The notes under the pieces are model-generated. The model was not told the origin of the DNA. It searched no databases and was given only the letters and a program-made list of their open reading frames with translations. Of a stretch of 64,000 bases of DNA, positions 37,870 to 48,680 are shown piece after piece (within the stretch, counting starts at the first letter, position 1; every line of letters starts with the position of its first letter). Origin of the DNA: Puffinus mauretanicus (lineage: Eukaryota > Chordata > Aves > Procellariiformes > Procellariidae); assembly GCA_023333565.1 (NCBI GenBank), contig JAJKFH010003650.1, positions 682,001 to 746,000 on the forward strand, in the 5' to 3' direction. The position numbers and the translations under genes were made by a program.

Positions 37870-40800
37870 CCACAGTTAGTGAAACCATGACAACAGCTGC
37901 ATTGAATAGGAACAGAACAGTGGATGCTTTAAAAAAAAAAAAAGTATTTGATTTTTAAGAATATAGTCATCCACTTAAAGTAGAAAATAGGTTGTATTAT
38001 ACTCCCAGTTCAAAATTATATATTTGATATGATTAGATACCTGGGGAATGGTGTTACTAAGGTTGTTGACATGAAACTGTCATAGTTTGTATTTCTGCGC
38101 GTGACAGAAGCAAGATCCCATATACAGAAACCTTCTCTTTGTAGCACCACTCTATCATAGGACTGAGTGAGAAAAGCAAAACCTAGAGTGCAGAGGAACC
38201 TCTGATTGTCTTACTGTTCATCTAGAAATGCAAAAACTAAGAGACAGGGCTCAGTTCTAGAAGGAATCGCTTGTCACTGGAAAAGAGTTGAAACTTGCCA
38301 TAAAAGTTAGGCGAAGCAGATAAATATCTACTTGGGACTGAAACTTTCTCATCTACAGGGAAGCTCTTATGTTTCAAAAATATAAAGGGTTTATGGGGCA
38401 ACGGTATGTAACAGAAGACAGTGCTTAGCAGACTGACGCTGGTAAAGAAAGAGCTTTCCACCTTTCCACGTTCAGGGCTTAATTTGAGTTATCAAAGATG
38501 TTACTCAGTCGGCATCTATGTCCTGACCTCAAATGTGGAGATATTCGTGTCCTTTTGTGTCTTGCCATTAACTGTAGTCTGTGCAAAGTCTTGAGGAAAG
38601 ACATTTTAAACAACGTGGAGGTTCAACACATTTTCACCCTAGCAATAATATTAAAAGATTTATGGGAACTTGCCTGCAAGCGGGTATTAGTACACAGCAT
38701 TCAAAGCTGTGATTTATAGCACTTGCTACTTCTTCCACATGTTGGCACTCATAATGAGCGTTAGTTGCTCACAAGCTTACCTAGCTTTTAAAGTTTCCCT
38801 GCCCTGGGTGTATGAGCCTGCAGGTGAAGGCAGACATCTCTGTCTACACTATCATCTCCAAAACAGAAGTGCAAGGGAATAGAGACACTCAAGCTGAAAG
38901 GCTCATCTCTGGATGTAACGGTCGGGTTTATTTTGTTTTGGTTGATGAGTTCTTCAATTCATGTTATGACATGTGTCTGCCTTCAGTATACATTCAGAGT
39001 ATACAGGCTAGGAACTACTAATGGTTTAGCTAGAGGAACTATAAACTCACAACCTAAACCTGTTGAAATTAACTTCAGATAAATCTTAAAAGGGTTGCCA
39101 TTGTCATATTTGGAGATGTAAGCTAAACAAACCTTTTTCTTTTCTCTTTAGTAGGGATTGTTTTAGAAAATTAGTAAAGTAGTTGTATGAACAGTAAACC
39201 ATTAAAAACACTACTTTCTCAATCACTGATCTTGGTAAGAAAGATGGATATTTTTCTTTTTATCATAAGCCAATTACAGTATCTTCCATAGTAACCATAA
39301 AAGAAAGGACCTATACAAAGACTTAATTACATACAGACCATTACATTTTTATTAGGCTAGAATTACCTTAAAATGTAAACTATTATTTCTATTACATCTC
39401 CATAAAGGGAAAATTCAATATAGTACTAAAGGTTGGGCAGTAAGAGGACAGCATTAAAGTGCTCTAAAGCAAAAGCTGCATCTTTTAGATGCCTTTGGAG
39501 ATCGTTCATGGAAGTGAGATTTTCAGCTGCATTTCACATGTGCCTTTTGGAATGTGCATTCGAATAGGTCAGTCCATTGGTTTTAGAGGAGGAAATAAGG
39601 CACAAGTGATTCCCCTTTTTGACTCTTATAACAGGCCAGTGATTGAACCATGACAGTCCGTCTGCTTGGTTTCACAGGCAAAGAAGTTGTACAGTCCTGA
39701 GTCAGCAGTATCTTTGTTAATGTAGAAATAGGGGTTATACAACTTTACAGTGAAGGCTTGACAATTCAGAAAAGACCAGATCAAGCTTGCTAGGGCCCCA
39801 GCACGCTCACTGGTAATTGAAGAGATCATTGTAATCATTCTTTAAGAGCTACAACTCCTTTTGCCACTGGCAAGTACCTTCAAATATGCTGCTAAGCCAG
39901 GAAGGATGGTTTTCTTGCAAAGCAGATGTATATTACCTCACAAGGGGCCATACTGTGCCCAGAAATTATGCAGATGTATGCAAAGAGAGAGGGGAATCGA
40001 CTTTTTCTCTTCATCCAGAGCCTGTGAAGCTTACATAAGGACATTGCATAATTGTAGCCTTTGGACTTGGTGGAGCACAGGGATTTCTTCTTTGCTACAT
40101 TTCTAGGAGTGTGAGACTGCCCCAAAAGGGAAGTGGGAGAAGAAGAATGCTTCTTCTAAGCCATCTATGTCAACTTGAAATATGTAGAGGAGAGAACATA
40201 GGTGACGCACTTTGGAGATCAATTACCCAAGCAGCATTCAAGTGCCTCGGCTTTATGGCTAAATACAATTAAGAAGGTACCTTATATGCAAATTATCAAA
40301 ACACACTTGATTTACTCATTTGCCCTTGAGGCATTACTGAGAAAAACCCTAAGTTAATAGTAATTACCTCTAGAAACAAACTAAGCAATGTCTCAACTTA
40401 TTCCCAAGGGCGAATTCCCTGCATCAGTTTCTGAACCGTGAAGTCTTTAGCCTTAGTTATTAACATGCAATTTAGATATTGATTATGAACCCTTTAATTC
40501 TGCTCATAGAGTTGCTCATCAAAATCTACCTATGAAGTCTTGCACTTGCTTCTGAAATTGAGATGTTCTGGACCTCACTATACAGACATAGGAATAATCT
40601 TTTATTGTGTGTACTTTTAATTAATTTCTCTAAAACCTGTCCACTTATACTTTAAACTCAGACACAACAAGTATTTCAATGAAATGTTTCAAAAGTCATT
40701 AAAAGAAACCTAATTCCTACCCAGACATTATGTAAAATACAATCCTAATGAGGAATACTAAGGTCTTGCGTTCATGTTTTGTTTTGGAGATATTACTGCT

Positions 40801-42248
40801 GCAAATTTTTTAATTTTATTTTTCTATACAGAACTTGTTCTTAACTAGACTGTTACCAGTTCTATTCTTCATTCAGGATTACTCTGATGTAGCAATAAAT
40901 AGCTGTCAAAAAAAATCCTGTTGATTTCACAGGGTTTAAACTCTATTATACCCACTAGCAAGCTATTATTACGGGCCTGGAAGTTTCAACTTTAAATCAG
41001 ACAAATCTATAAATGAAACAGCCTTTTCTAGGTATTAGGACCTATTACTACCTATGTTTTCAGATTCGGCCCCAGAGAAAAATATCACCATGTGAATTTT
41101 GACTTTTGTTAATTTGTTGCATTCATTCTTTTCTCTGCAAAATACAGTGTGTTTGTCCATTCATAGAATTAACTTTCAATCTTTAAGAAAATACGTAAAT
41201 GAGGTGAAGATCATTTTGCACAAATCACAATTGAAATTAAATCCTCCTTAATTTTCTTATGGTTGGCAAACTTTTCCAGATATTCTTTTCTAGTACTACC
41301 TGTACTAGTATTATAGGATATTATAAGGCAAGATACTCAGTTAAGGTTTTATTGTCTACTAAAAAAAGGTTTTTGTTAAGAATGTTGATTTTCTTCTGTT
41401 TTATATGGCTAAATCACCCAAGTAATTGGATCAATTCTTACATTTTAATACATAAATGACAACCAGAGGCAAAAGAACAGCACAGAGTTAGCTTATCTAA
41501 GGAAGAAGAACGACTGAAATTAATTTATAGCCTTTGATCCAAAGTATTGGATAGTTTTGACCGATTACCATTGATCAGTTTGGCATGCTGTTATGTGGTG
41601 GGAGAGTACATAACATGGTGGGTTAGGTGGGAGCCAGGCATTGCTGATGCCAGCCTCCTGATGCAGAAGGCGTGTGTGCATTGCAGTACAGTCACTCATG
41701 ATCTCTTAAGTATTCCTGGGCTCTCGAGTAGCTGCATGAAGTTCCTTTTGAAAGGACTTGGCCTGTTACTTGCACTAGATTCTTCTGCTGAAAAAAATAT
41801 TTTGTGCTTTAGCAGGTGGGATCTGCATAAGGAGTAGGAGCAATCATATTGCTAGACAACATAATATGTGTGGTGAAAACTCATCTACTAGAAGAATATA
41901 CAAGTGACTTGCTTGTGTTGATACAGAAGCAGAACTATATTTTCCTGCACTGGGCTACTGCTGCTCAGATTTTGTCCTCACCACATCAAGACTCTAACTC
42001 AATTTATATACCATTGTTGGAGTTGATTATATTACATGAATTAAGTAGCTTGGCTTGCCATAATATTCTACTCAGACTTCTGATTGTGGAGTTCAACACT
42101 CAACGAAGTAGATGCATATTATTAGCATCTACTAATGAAACTAATTACTAGCTGAAACACACTAGTGAATGCAGATGTCATTTAGCTTTGTAGTTCTGAT
42201 ACTTAATATTCATAGGGTTTTGGGGGAAGGTATTTTTTACTTGTGTTT
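37870..42248. other. AT-rich sequence, no gene recognised
   Basis: Only short open frames without domains. An A-run at 37931-37942 follows the LTR by some 60 bases. No other repeat was named. Confidence 0.45.
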
Positions 42249-43330
42249 AAGGTCAGAAGGGAGCATTAGATCATCTACGCTGACCTTATGTATGATATCT
42301 GCCATTGAATTTCAGCCAGTTGATGCCAATAGCTTATTTTATAAAAAGACTTTTGGTCTTGTACCAAAGATCAACAGTTAGACTCTGTCTCTTTCCCTCA
42401 ATTTGAATCAGTGCAGAAACATCCTTCTTTTTAAAAATGCATGTCCTCTTTCCACCTTGACCGTGTCTGGCTTTTAGTTATTATGGTTTATTAAAGTCTT
42501 TCTTTGCTGAAGTTGAAAGACCTTTAATGCCAGGTATTTGCTCCTCAAGGAAATATTTATGTATTGTGTCAAGTCACCTTTCAATCGTCTTTTTGACAGG
42601 TTAAACAGATTAAGTTTCTAAGTCTCTTCCTCTAAGGCATTTTCTCAGCACTCAGTGATTTTTTGTTCTTTTCTCTGCCTTCTCCAATTTGTTAAATGTG
42701 AACAGCGGTAGAATATGTAGTATTCCAACACTGCAGTCAGCAACATCACCCTGAGAGATTAAGTCCCCACTTCTTTGTTTACAGCCAAGGATCAGATTAC
42801 ACTGAGGTTACTGTGAACTGGTTTTCTCTTGTAAATCCTTTTCAGGATTCCCCTGTCCATGCCCAAGGACTGCAATTCTTCTTTATAGAGGTATAAAACA
42901 TTATTTTCTTGAATTTCTTCAGCCTGCTATGTGATCTAAGTGATTCAACGAGGCTGTTGTGTTATTATCACCAGTCTCCAGGTTTTGTCAGCAGTGTGTC
43001 TATGACTTTTTTTTTTCTAGAACAGTAATAAAAATGTTTAATAGTAGCATTCAGCTGCTCTCTGCAGAGCTCTGCTAGAAGCATCCTGATTTGATGATTC
43101 TTATTGGCAGATATTCTGATATATGACAAGTAGCTGTTCTCAATCTACTTTGTTGAAGCTACTTAATGTTAATTTGTTAAAAAACATGTTGTTGTATGTA
43201 AAAAACCTGTCAAAAGACCAAGTTTATTAGATTTACAGTTACCTTTATTCACCAAAACTGTAATCTCATCAAAAGCTGAATATAATCCATGTGGATATAT
43301 TATATCCCCAATAATTCAAAAACCCTGAAG
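42249..43330 (-). repeat. Ancient CR1 LINE fragment, longest in window (~1.1 kb)
   Basis: The complement of CR1 runs from the 3' tail inward. 'ttaaggtcagaagggagcat' with 'tagatcatctacgctgacc' is the tail box (about 42248-42287). 'tgaatttcagccagttga' follows. 'caagtcacctttcaatcgtc' (about 42570) and 'aggttaaacagattaag' (about 42597) come next. 'tctctgccttctccaattt' and 'gtagtattccaacactgca' lie near 42675-42735, then 'gattcccctgtccatgccca' near 42846. A weaker part to about 43330 includes 'aaaacctgtcaaaagac' and 'aatataatccatgtgg', matching the end of the reverse-transcriptase ORF region. It is too decayed for any protein. The right limit is uncertain. Confidence 0.78.
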
Positions 43331-45576
43331 ATTTCTTTTGCATGTTGATAATGGACATGGAGTTAATCTGAGTGTTGTATAGTTGTTGATAGTAAAGTTA
43401 CACTAGGTGGCATAGCATGTCACTCTATTTGCACTTTGAAGTGTCACAGAAAGCCAGAATAGCAATTCATCCTTGCTGTGAGTTTTACCAACCAACCTCC
43501 TTTAGGAAAGGAGTGGGTAAAGTGTCCCCACAGTTGCCTGACCTTACTGGGGAGTGACAGTAGTCATCAGCTGATATACAACACCTATCACAGAAAAAAG
43601 AAAAAGTAACCAGGAAAAATCAAAATAGATGATCATCGTTCCGCTGGAATGAAAAAACCTGTTCAAGCAGTTGTGGCCACCACATTACCCATTATTAGCA
43701 ATCTAACTAAAAGGTCAGGAACATATTTGCAGAGGCCATAAAAGTTTGCCATTTTCCTGATCCCTTGTAGTTTTAAGGTCAGTATTTTGCCTTGTTGCAC
43801 AAACCAGCAAGCATGAGATCAACACTCCTAAAGGCTGTTTCTGAATGTAGCCATCTAACTGTGTGTATTGCAGTAAGTCACTGAGTCTTAGAAAGCAATA
43901 TGCCGAAGTAACTTGTCAAAAGCAGTAAGATCTTAGATGCCCTCCTTGTTGCCTGAGAATCAAAGTACCCAGCTGAACCCCAAGGTTCAAGCAGAAACTA
44001 TATATAGAATCTTTCCAAAGCAACCCACCACAAGCAAGGGCTTATTGTCTTTTTAACAATGAAGGAAGAAATGTGAGTACAGTACAAATACTGGGTAGGT
44101 GGAAGGATTTTCCAGTACAGTGGGTGGCATTATTAACTCTACCTTTCAGGAGGGGCGTGGGGGGAAAGGAAAAAAGGTGGGAGGAAGATGAATTTGAACA
44201 TTCAGCAGAGCATAGCATGCAAAGTACCCACAGCTTTATTTAAGCCAAAACCATCCAGCAGCATATAGGAGACTTCAAATTCTGAAAATAGACTCTGAAT
44301 TCTTCACTTACCATATGTTAAGGGAATTAAAAAGCCAAGTCTTCAGATTTCTCTTAAGTAACTCTGCTGTTTTCTATTATTGCCTGATACCGTATTCTGT
44401 GATTGTTGTGGTAGAGGGCTATAACTGCAGCAGTTACATCGCAGTTAAACAGAAACAGGTGATCTCAGTATTGGAGGCTTAACTGCCATCAGCCTGAAAT
44501 TGTTCTCCCAGACTCTTAGGAGACTGTCAGTAAAGCCTACAAGATTAAGATGCTTACATCCCACAGAACTGCCGTAAGGACAGGACATCTACTTCTACGG
44601 GTTCCACAGGAAATTCCACGTCATTTCTTTCAACTTAAAGATTAGATTTTTAAATTTTAAAGGTAGTGCTGCAGTTCAAAAGTTGCAGATATTATTCTGT
44701 GTTTCAGTAGTAATAACCACAGAAATCTGCGTAAAATATGCAGGCACACTTGTCTTGAAGGTTAGTTATAGCTATAGTAACGGCGGGAAGACAGATTGGC
44801 AAACAGTACCATGTCCTCCTTAACCTGCACCATTCAGGTGTGACACCATCACAAATACACTCTTCAGTTTAGTGCAGGCATAATAACGATGGGGCTTCGA
44901 GAATGAATGGTTTGAGACTGACTGACTCAAAAGTGGAATAATGTGCAATATGCCTGTCACAGATATTATGTCAGCATGATTAAATTGGAAAATGTAATTA
45001 ATCTAGCATCCCAAGTAAATTTGTGTGGATAATTTTAATTTACACCTGTCCAAAGGCAATGTAACAGCCTACTAAATAGGGATGGTAAAGGATTTGCCCT
45101 CTGCATTGGTTTAAAGGTCTTTGCAAGGTGCTGTCAGTGGAGAATTAGGCACACAGGTTTACTTAAGTATCCTTTTGGGATGCTGCTAATTCATCTGTGA
45201 CAGGTATGATTCATTGAAATATTTGTGAAGAGCAAATGTTTCTGAGGGAGTTTAGTCCAGATCATCAGAAATGTGAACCTGAAGTTTAGTGAACGTGATA
45301 CAGTATGGTACTCAACTTGCATTGTCTGCAATCTAAAGACAAGACTGGGATGAAGACCTTGAAATTTAAAAATTTAAAATGTTTAAAAATGTAAGTGCCT
45401 TTCATTAGGAGTAAAATGAACATCAAGTAAGTGTGTTAACTCCTTACACAGTTAGGGATAAAACAGTTGTTTTAGATGAATGGAAATGAATACATATGAT
45501 GTTTCACATGTATCCACTACGGTAGTGGCAGGCTGTAAGAAATTGTGACTTTCATAATTTTTTTATTATGCTTTAC
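43331..45576. other. AT-rich sequence, no gene recognised
   Basis: No open frame longer than about 60 codons and no repeat recognised. A purine/G-rich patch sits at about 44150-44190. Confidence 0.45.
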
Positions 45577-45807
45577 CTATACTCCCAGCTTTACCAAGGG
45601 AAGGTTTCCTACTTCATTTGCCAGTGTATGGAGGTTATTTCTTCCAATGTTTAACTTTCTAAGGGACTGCAGTTTTGTTGCCTGTTGGGAAAGGACCTGA
45701 AGTTCACTGCAATTATCTTTCAGATCCCTCATGTGTTGTAACTTTCCTATTACTTCTGGAATGGAAACCAGTATGTAATTACTGACAGCTAAAACTTTAA
45801 AAAGCAG
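45577..45807 (-). pseudogene. Degenerate leucine-rich-repeat exon, LRCH-family-like
   Basis: The minus strand from 45807 to 45577 stays open for 76 codons and translates to leucine-rich repeats: KVLAVSN, LVSIPEVIGKLQHMRDL, ELQVLSQQATKLQSLRKLN, NNLHTLANEVGNLPLVKLG. LRCH proteins (leucine-rich repeats plus calponin-homology domain) have the same run, with a KVL..SNNKLVSIPEEIG repeat and an LP.EL..LPLVKLDFS end; LRCH2 seems closest from memory. The 3' edge abuts a good donor (AG|GTAAAG) and the 5' edge a possible acceptor, so it looks like an unprocessed exon. Decay shows as Ser and Ala replacing conserved prolines (LSQQ, LANE), Asp at a core leucine position, and a TAG stop at the donor. Neighbouring exons were not found. 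A diverged but living gene is less likely. Confidence 0.6.
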
Positions 45808-47318
45808 GTCAAACCAATATTTTGAAAGAAAACCAGTGCAGATAAGAGTATAAGAGTTAGGTTGGGTATGTCTGATAATCACAAGAACAATCTGTTCCAA
45901 GCTTCTTATCAGGAAGGTATCTGCTACCCACTCTACAGAGCAGAGGTAAAGAAAAGCAAATGTTCCTTCCCATTGAAGCAGAACTTGGAGCTGGAGCATT
46001 CAGCTTACAAGGAAAACCTTGTTAATGATTCAGGGCGAGGCCCTCTCTGAACTGAATTCAATCTTCTCAGTCTTTTCAAACTTCCCATGCGGATAGATAG
46101 TACAGTTCAGCATAGTGAGCTTGGTTTTTTTTAAGTGAGATATAATTATACTATGAACATATAAAAATAAAACTTAAAAGGTATATGTGAAATAACAACC
46201 AAAGCAGTTTTACTACTCTGTAGACAAAATAAACTTTGGGTGCCAGTTTCCACGTTTCAGGACAAATTTTAATTGCACTCGTATAATTTCCAGTGTTCCC
46301 TAGGACATCACTGTATTAACATTTTATTTATGTGATCTCTTATTTGTACAAACCTTCTAACTTCTTGTCCCTCATGGTAAAAAGATTACACCCTTCTTTT
46401 GACTGATGGGTCATTCAGGTTTGTACTCCCATATATGTATGCGTGTGTGGGTTGGGAACATAAGTAGTATCAGCCAAGTAGCCAAGGTCTGTGCCCAACT
46501 GTCGTTATGATTTCTAAGGCAAACCCATTTTACCTATTTATGGTGGGACTTCATCTAACTCTGGACGGAAGCATGCTTGAAGCTGAACTGCTGAATAAAG
46601 TGAGTGAGGCTTTGAAATTAATTTAAAGCACCTTGCTTTACCTTGGGCTTGCACCTGTTTGGATGTAAGCCAGGTTTCGTGTGAAGTGTGTGTTCAGGCC
46701 TGTGCTTAGAAATACAGTGCAATACATTCACTGCAGCTATAGTTCAGTAGTTTTACCCTGTATATTTTCCTTCACGGTTATTTTTGTTCTCATCTCCTGT
46801 TTTATGTTATATTTTTTGTTCATAATGATAAACTGGTAAGCTCTTCTGAAAGTTAATCCCGTTAGCTTTGTCGCTTCTATGCTAATCTCTTGTTAGCTTT
46901 GCTTGTTGTATTCCTGGAGTTGATTTGCATTCCCTAATCCAGAGCTGAATCTCTTTGCTCTGAGCACTTCCGTTTGTATGGATATATATTTTTTAAACGC
47001 TTAGCTGAAGGATCCTCCCCATAGAACTTAAGACAGATTGAAGACATTTTATATAAACTGATGTTTAAACAGCTTTCAAGCCAACTATGAATTTTTTCTG
47101 ATTTATCTTTTCATCTGGGAACAGACAAACCATATGTTTATGATTTTTAAAATTAACTCTCAGCTCTAATTCTAGCATAATATTTTTGAGAAGCTTGCTT
47201 TAGTGCTGTGAAAAGATTGCAGCAAAATTATGGGTCTTCCTCCATCTGACTTTTGCAATTCTAGACACAAAACTGTAAGGTAAGTAGGGCTGCACTTGTG
47301 AGAATCTCCCTTTCCCTG
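45808..47318. other. AT-rich sequence, no gene recognised
   Basis: No additional leucine-rich-repeat exon or calponin-homology exon was recognised upstream of the LRCH-like exon on the minus strand. No repeat was named. Confidence 0.4.
47314..47318. repeat. Left 5-bp target duplication of solo LTR (ccctg)
   Basis: CCCTG immediately precedes the LTR TG and is repeated at 47913-47917 directly after the LTR CA. A 5-bp duplication left by the retroviral integrase shows that the insertion boundaries are intact. Confidence 0.88.
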
Positions 47319-47912
47319 TGTGCTGGTTTTGGTTGGGATAGAGTTAATTTTCTTCATAGTAGCCAGTATGGGGCTATGTTTTGGGTTTGTGCTGAAAACA
47401 GTGTTGATAACACAGGGATGTTTTCATTACTGCTGAGCAGTGCTTACACAGAGTCAAGGCCTCTTCTGCTCCTCACACCACCCCACCAGCGAGTAGGCTG
47501 GGGGTGCACAAGGAGTTGGGAGGGGACACAGCTGGGACAGCTGACCCCAACTGGCCAAAGGGATCTGCCATACCATATGACGTCATGCTCAGCATATAAA
47601 GCTGGGGGAAGAAGAAGGAAGGGGGGATGTTCGGAGTGATGGCGTTTGTCTTCCCAAGTCACCATTACGTGTGATGGAGCCCTGTTTTCCTGGAGATGGC
47701 TGAACACCTGCCTGCCGGTGGGAAGTAGTGAGTGAATTCCTTGTTTTGCTTTGCTTGTGTGCACGACTTTTGGTTTCCCTATCAAACTGTCTTTATCTCA
47801 ACCCATGAGTTTTCTCACTTTTACTCTTCTGATTCTCTCCCCCATTCCACTGGGGGGGAGTGAGCGAGCGGCTGCGTGGGGCTTAGTTGTCGGCTGGGGT
47901 TAAACCACGACA
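47319..47912 (+). mobile_element. Solo avian ERV LTR with intact promoter core
   Basis: A complete 594-bp LTR running from 'tgtgctggttttggttggga' to 'gctggggttaaaccacgaca'. U3 holds a perfect CRE palindrome TGACGTCA (47578-47585), a following 'tgctcagca' half-palindrome, and TATAAA (47595-47600). The usual ATTAAA polyadenylation signal is ATCAAA here (47781-47786). The perfect CCCTG duplication on both sides and the absence of internal sequence show that recombination between the two LTRs of a provirus left this copy. It is closest to the 53 kb copy. Minus- and plus-strand frames of 113 codons inside are not genes. Confidence 0.92.
47578..47600 (+). promoter_or_regulatory. LTR promoter core: CRE and TATA box
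   Basis: TGACGTCA (ATF/CREB site) is followed 9 bp later by TATAAA. The 53 kb copy has TGATGTCA and TATAAG at the same spacing, while the 37 kb copy has lost both. This copy therefore keeps the best promoter. Activity is not shown. Confidence 0.6.
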
Positions 47913-47917
47913 CCCTG
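47913..47917. repeat. Right 5-bp target duplication of solo LTR (ccctg)
   Basis: Matches 47314-47318 exactly. Confidence 0.88.
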
Positions 47918-48299
47918 GGATCCTCGGGAGGCACAGATCTGCTGCCTTCATTGTACTGTAGCCATTCGTGCACCAGAAAAAGGGATGTGACCACTGCAGT
48001 TGCCCACTCAGACTATTTGGTTTGCAAACAGACACTTACAAACAAAAGCAGCTCTACCTTGTATAGCTAAACCAGGAGTGCCCAAAGGTGCCCAGGATTT
48101 CCATCTCCTATCCTTCCCTCCCCAGTGACTCTGACAACAGGAGCTCTGCTGTATTAGGAACACCGCAAAGACTGTATCTATCTTAAAAGCCAGATAAAAT
48201 CCATTTTTCCAAATATTTATTTTGTTTCTGAGAATTCTGGCAACATAAGTCCCAGTCATCTACTCCACAACATGTATTACACGCATTTTTATCATGATA

Positions 48300-48680
48300 T
48301 ATTTAGCATGGGTCCATAGAACATAAGAAGGGCCGTACGCAGGATATGTAGCCTGATATCTGATCTTGAACAATGAGCAGCAGTAGATAACCAGGGAAGA
48401 ATATAAAAGTGGACTACAAATGGCATTTCTGGTTTCTTTGAGATTGCCATACTCTGATTTCAGTTAAGTATTAGGAGAGATGGTCATTGTCTGCTTGCCT
48501 TTTCCACGACTCTCTCCTGCAGGTGAAGAAGCCCAGCTCCCTGTACTGAAGTTGTTTCATATATTTGATCATTCCGGTTGCTGTTCTGTTGAAACTTTTT
48601 AAGCTCCATTCTGTCCTTTTTGAGCACCCCTTCAGTACTGTACTTTTCATTTCTAGTTTAGCACAGACTCCAAAATGGCC
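48300..48680 (-). repeat. Ancient CR1-like LINE fragment, second subtype
   Basis: The plus strand reads as the complement of another old sauropsid CR1 tail. It starts 'catagaacataagaagggcc' with 'agcagcagtagataaccagg' and 'gaagaatataaaagtgg' (about 48316-48412). Inward landmarks are 'cacgactctctcctgcaggt' (about 48506), 'catatatttgatcattccgg' (about 48558), 'gaaactttttaagctcc' (about 48590) and 'tctgtcctttttgagcaccc' (about 48611). This differs from the subtype at 3.6, 42.2 and 52.4 kb. It is decayed and non-coding. Confidence 0.7.

Noticed and set aside
47298..47785. Two overlapping 113-codon frames on opposite strands
   Set aside because: Both sit within the solo LTR and read through its promoter and leader. 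They are not genes.
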